Assembly (NCBI RefSeq): GCF_947496515.1
Contig: NZ_CANMDB010000001.1
Span: 1 to 64,000 of the forward strand
DNA length: 64,000 nucleotides
Direction: 5' to 3'
Origin: an uncultured Roseobacter sp.
GTDB taxonomy: Bacteria; Pseudomonadota; Alphaproteobacteria; Rhodobacterales; Rhodobacteraceae
Shown: one piece after another, positions 63,224-64,000 of the stretch
Position numbering within the stretch: position 1 is the first letter of the stretch
Layout: every line of letters starts with the position of its first letter
The notes under the pieces: model-generated
Database searches by the model: none
What the model was told of the DNA's origin: nothing
Seen by the model: the letters and a program-made list of their open reading frames with translations, nothing else
Translations under genes and position numbers: made by a program

Positions 63224-63457
63224 TTACACGCGCCAGAACACCTTGGACGCCTCGGTCCGAGCCACCCGCGGTGTCAGCCCCACATCATCCAGCTGCCAAT
63301 TTTCCAGCTGGCTCAGCGCACGTCTGGTACGGCGCCGCGTGGCCCATTTCGACACAATGACCGCAAACTCCAGCGCCAGCAGCGCAACCGTCGGAATGTC
63401 CTTTGCCGTGTTCAGATAGGCGATGGTCCGGTGGGAGGGGGTCATAAGATGTGTCAT
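63224..63457 (-). CDS. DUF1127 family protein
   Basis: A 77-residue protein with a C-terminal DUF1127 motif, LSQLENWQLDDVGLTPRVAR (about 48-67). A hydrophobic stretch lies at about 22-36 and a basic patch RRRTRRAL precedes the motif. DUF1127 proteins of alphaproteobacteria include small stress or RNA-linked Arg-rich proteins, so that kind of role is possible. AGGAGA seven bases before the ATG decides the start. It diverges from the MocR gene across 93 bases rich in dyads. Confidence 0.88.
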   Translation of the reverse strand: MTHLMTPSHRTIAYLNTAKDIPTVALLALEFAVIVSKWATRRRTRRALSQLENWQLDDVGLTPRVARTEASKVFWRV

Positions 63458-63470
63458 GGGAATCTCCTGA

Positions 63471-63561
63471 ATTGTATTGACACAATGTAGCGTGATAGCT
63501 ACGGGTTATTGATACGATGACAGATACAATCGCGCTAGGAAAACATTGTAATGAGTACAAT
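63471..63561. promoter_or_regulatory. array of ATTGT/ACAAT dyads between DUF1127 and MocR genes
   Basis: Four elements share a short gap. ATTGT-N6-ACAAT is at 63471-63486. GTAGC-N6-GCTAC is at 63487-63502. Direct GATAC repeats 12 bases apart are at 63511-63527. ATTGTA-N5-TACAAT at 63545-63561 is centred on the MocR start codon. Such repeats suit binding by the MocR-type regulator itself, which would then control both genes. Confidence 0.55.
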
Positions 63562-64000
63562 TTGGCAACCTGAGATCACCCAGGGGCAGGGCCCCAAGTA
63601 TCAGGCCGTTGCCCACAGCATTCGCCAGGGCATTGACGCAGGCGCCCTGCAGCCAGGGGACAAGCTGCCACCGGTGCGGGATCTGGCCTGGCAACTGCAG
63701 ATCACGCCGGGCACCGTTGCCCGCGCCTACACGATCCTCACCGATGAGGGCACGCTCAACGCCGAGGTGGGCCGCGGTACCTTCGTCGCCCCGCCGCAGC
63801 CCGCCCGTGTTCCCGATACACCCATCGAAATCGACGTGATCCGCCACCGGGTGGGGGAGGACCCGGACCCTTACGCGGTCAACCTCTTCTCCCCGCATCT
63901 TCCCTGCGTCGGTCAGGACAAGCTGATCCGCCAGCTCTTTGCCGACGTGGCGCAGGAGCCGCCCTCGGGCATCATGCACTACCCCAGCCGCGAAAACTCA
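63551..64000 (+). CDS. GntR/MocR-type transcriptional regulator (partial)
   Basis: The first 150 residues of a longer gene cut by the window edge. A GntR winged helix-turn-helix is at about 15-80 (YQAVAHSIRQGIDAGALQPG, LPPVRDLAWQLQITPGTVARAY, VGRGTFV). The next part, with PYAVNLFSPHLPCVGQDKLI and MHYPSRE, looks like the start of the aminotransferase-like PLP domain of MocR proteins. AGGA lies 11 bases before the ATG, which is inside a palindrome. The PLP lysine lies beyond the window. Confidence 0.82.
   Translation, partial: MSTIWQPEITQGQGPKYQAVAHSIRQGIDAGALQPGDKLPPVRDLAWQLQITPGTVARAYTILTDEGTLNAEVGRGTFVAPPQPARVPDTPIEIDVIRHRVGEDPDPYAVNLFSPHLPCVGQDKLIRQLFADVAQEPPSGIMHYPSRENS

Overview
The window is a GC-rich, gene-dense piece of an alphaproteobacterial chromosome, almost certainly Rhodobacterales (Roseobacter group). 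The case rests on the CtrA phosphorelay genes (chpT, sciP, ctrA), an olsBA ornithine-lipid pair, the murA-DUF2948-hisD-UPF0262 order, an L21 protein with a helix-hairpin-helix tail, DUF1127 and DUF3553 proteins, and a GTTC-N7-GTTC type SOS box. The species cannot be named from the sequence alone.

Layout. 1-1.8 kb: the right end of an integrated, more A+T-rich element whose large serine recombinase gene runs antisense into the 3' part of tRNA-Thr(GGT). 1.9-9.3 kb: a small basic protein, murA, DUF2948, hisD, UPF0262, a small phosphatase, an acetyltransferase, a lipoprotein and two tandem DUF2059-like exported proteins. 9.5-15.6 kb: rplU-rpmA, a GNAT-LysE-GNAT cassette, obgE-proB-proA. 16-19 kb: chpT, DUF3553, olsBA and an exported PA14-like protein. 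19.5-23 kb: rpsB-tsf, then an HWE histidine kinase with a single-domain response regulator. 23-31.5 kb: aroQ, a CNNM-type transporter, a degenerate metallophosphoesterase, xerD, two co-translated exported or membrane unknowns, aroK-aroB, DUF523 and ssb. 32-38 kb: a soluble lytic transglycosylase, a three-gene oligopeptide-type ABC transporter lacking a binding protein, and an AraC regulator. 38-51.4 kb: miaA, then a long envelope and translation run pyrH-frr-uppS-cdsA-dxr-rseP-(small ORF)-bamA-ompH-fabZ-lpxA-lpxI-lpxB. 51.5-64 kb: mnmA, sciP-ctrA, an unknown, ligA-recG, a 42-residue membrane peptide behind an SOS box followed by a structured RNA region, a NifU-like scaffold, hisI, gluQRS, a methyltransferase, trmFO, a thioesterase, DUF1127 and the start of a MocR-type regulator.

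Most of the window is core metabolism. Four themes recur. One is outer-membrane assembly: undecaprenyl-diphosphate, CDP-diacylglycerol, lipid A, BamA, a Skp-like chaperone and RseP. A second is tRNA modification (MiaA, MnmA, TrmFO, GluQRS). A third is DNA maintenance (XerD, SSB, LigA, RecG). The fourth is the CtrA cell-cycle pathway. The items most worth following up are the SOS-box-controlled small membrane protein at 58.5 kb with the multi-hairpin region behind it, the tRNA-Thr integration junction, the metallophosphoesterase that has lost metal-binding motifs, the GC-hairpin repeat found at 7.4 and 34.8 kb, and the array of dyads between the DUF1127 and MocR genes.
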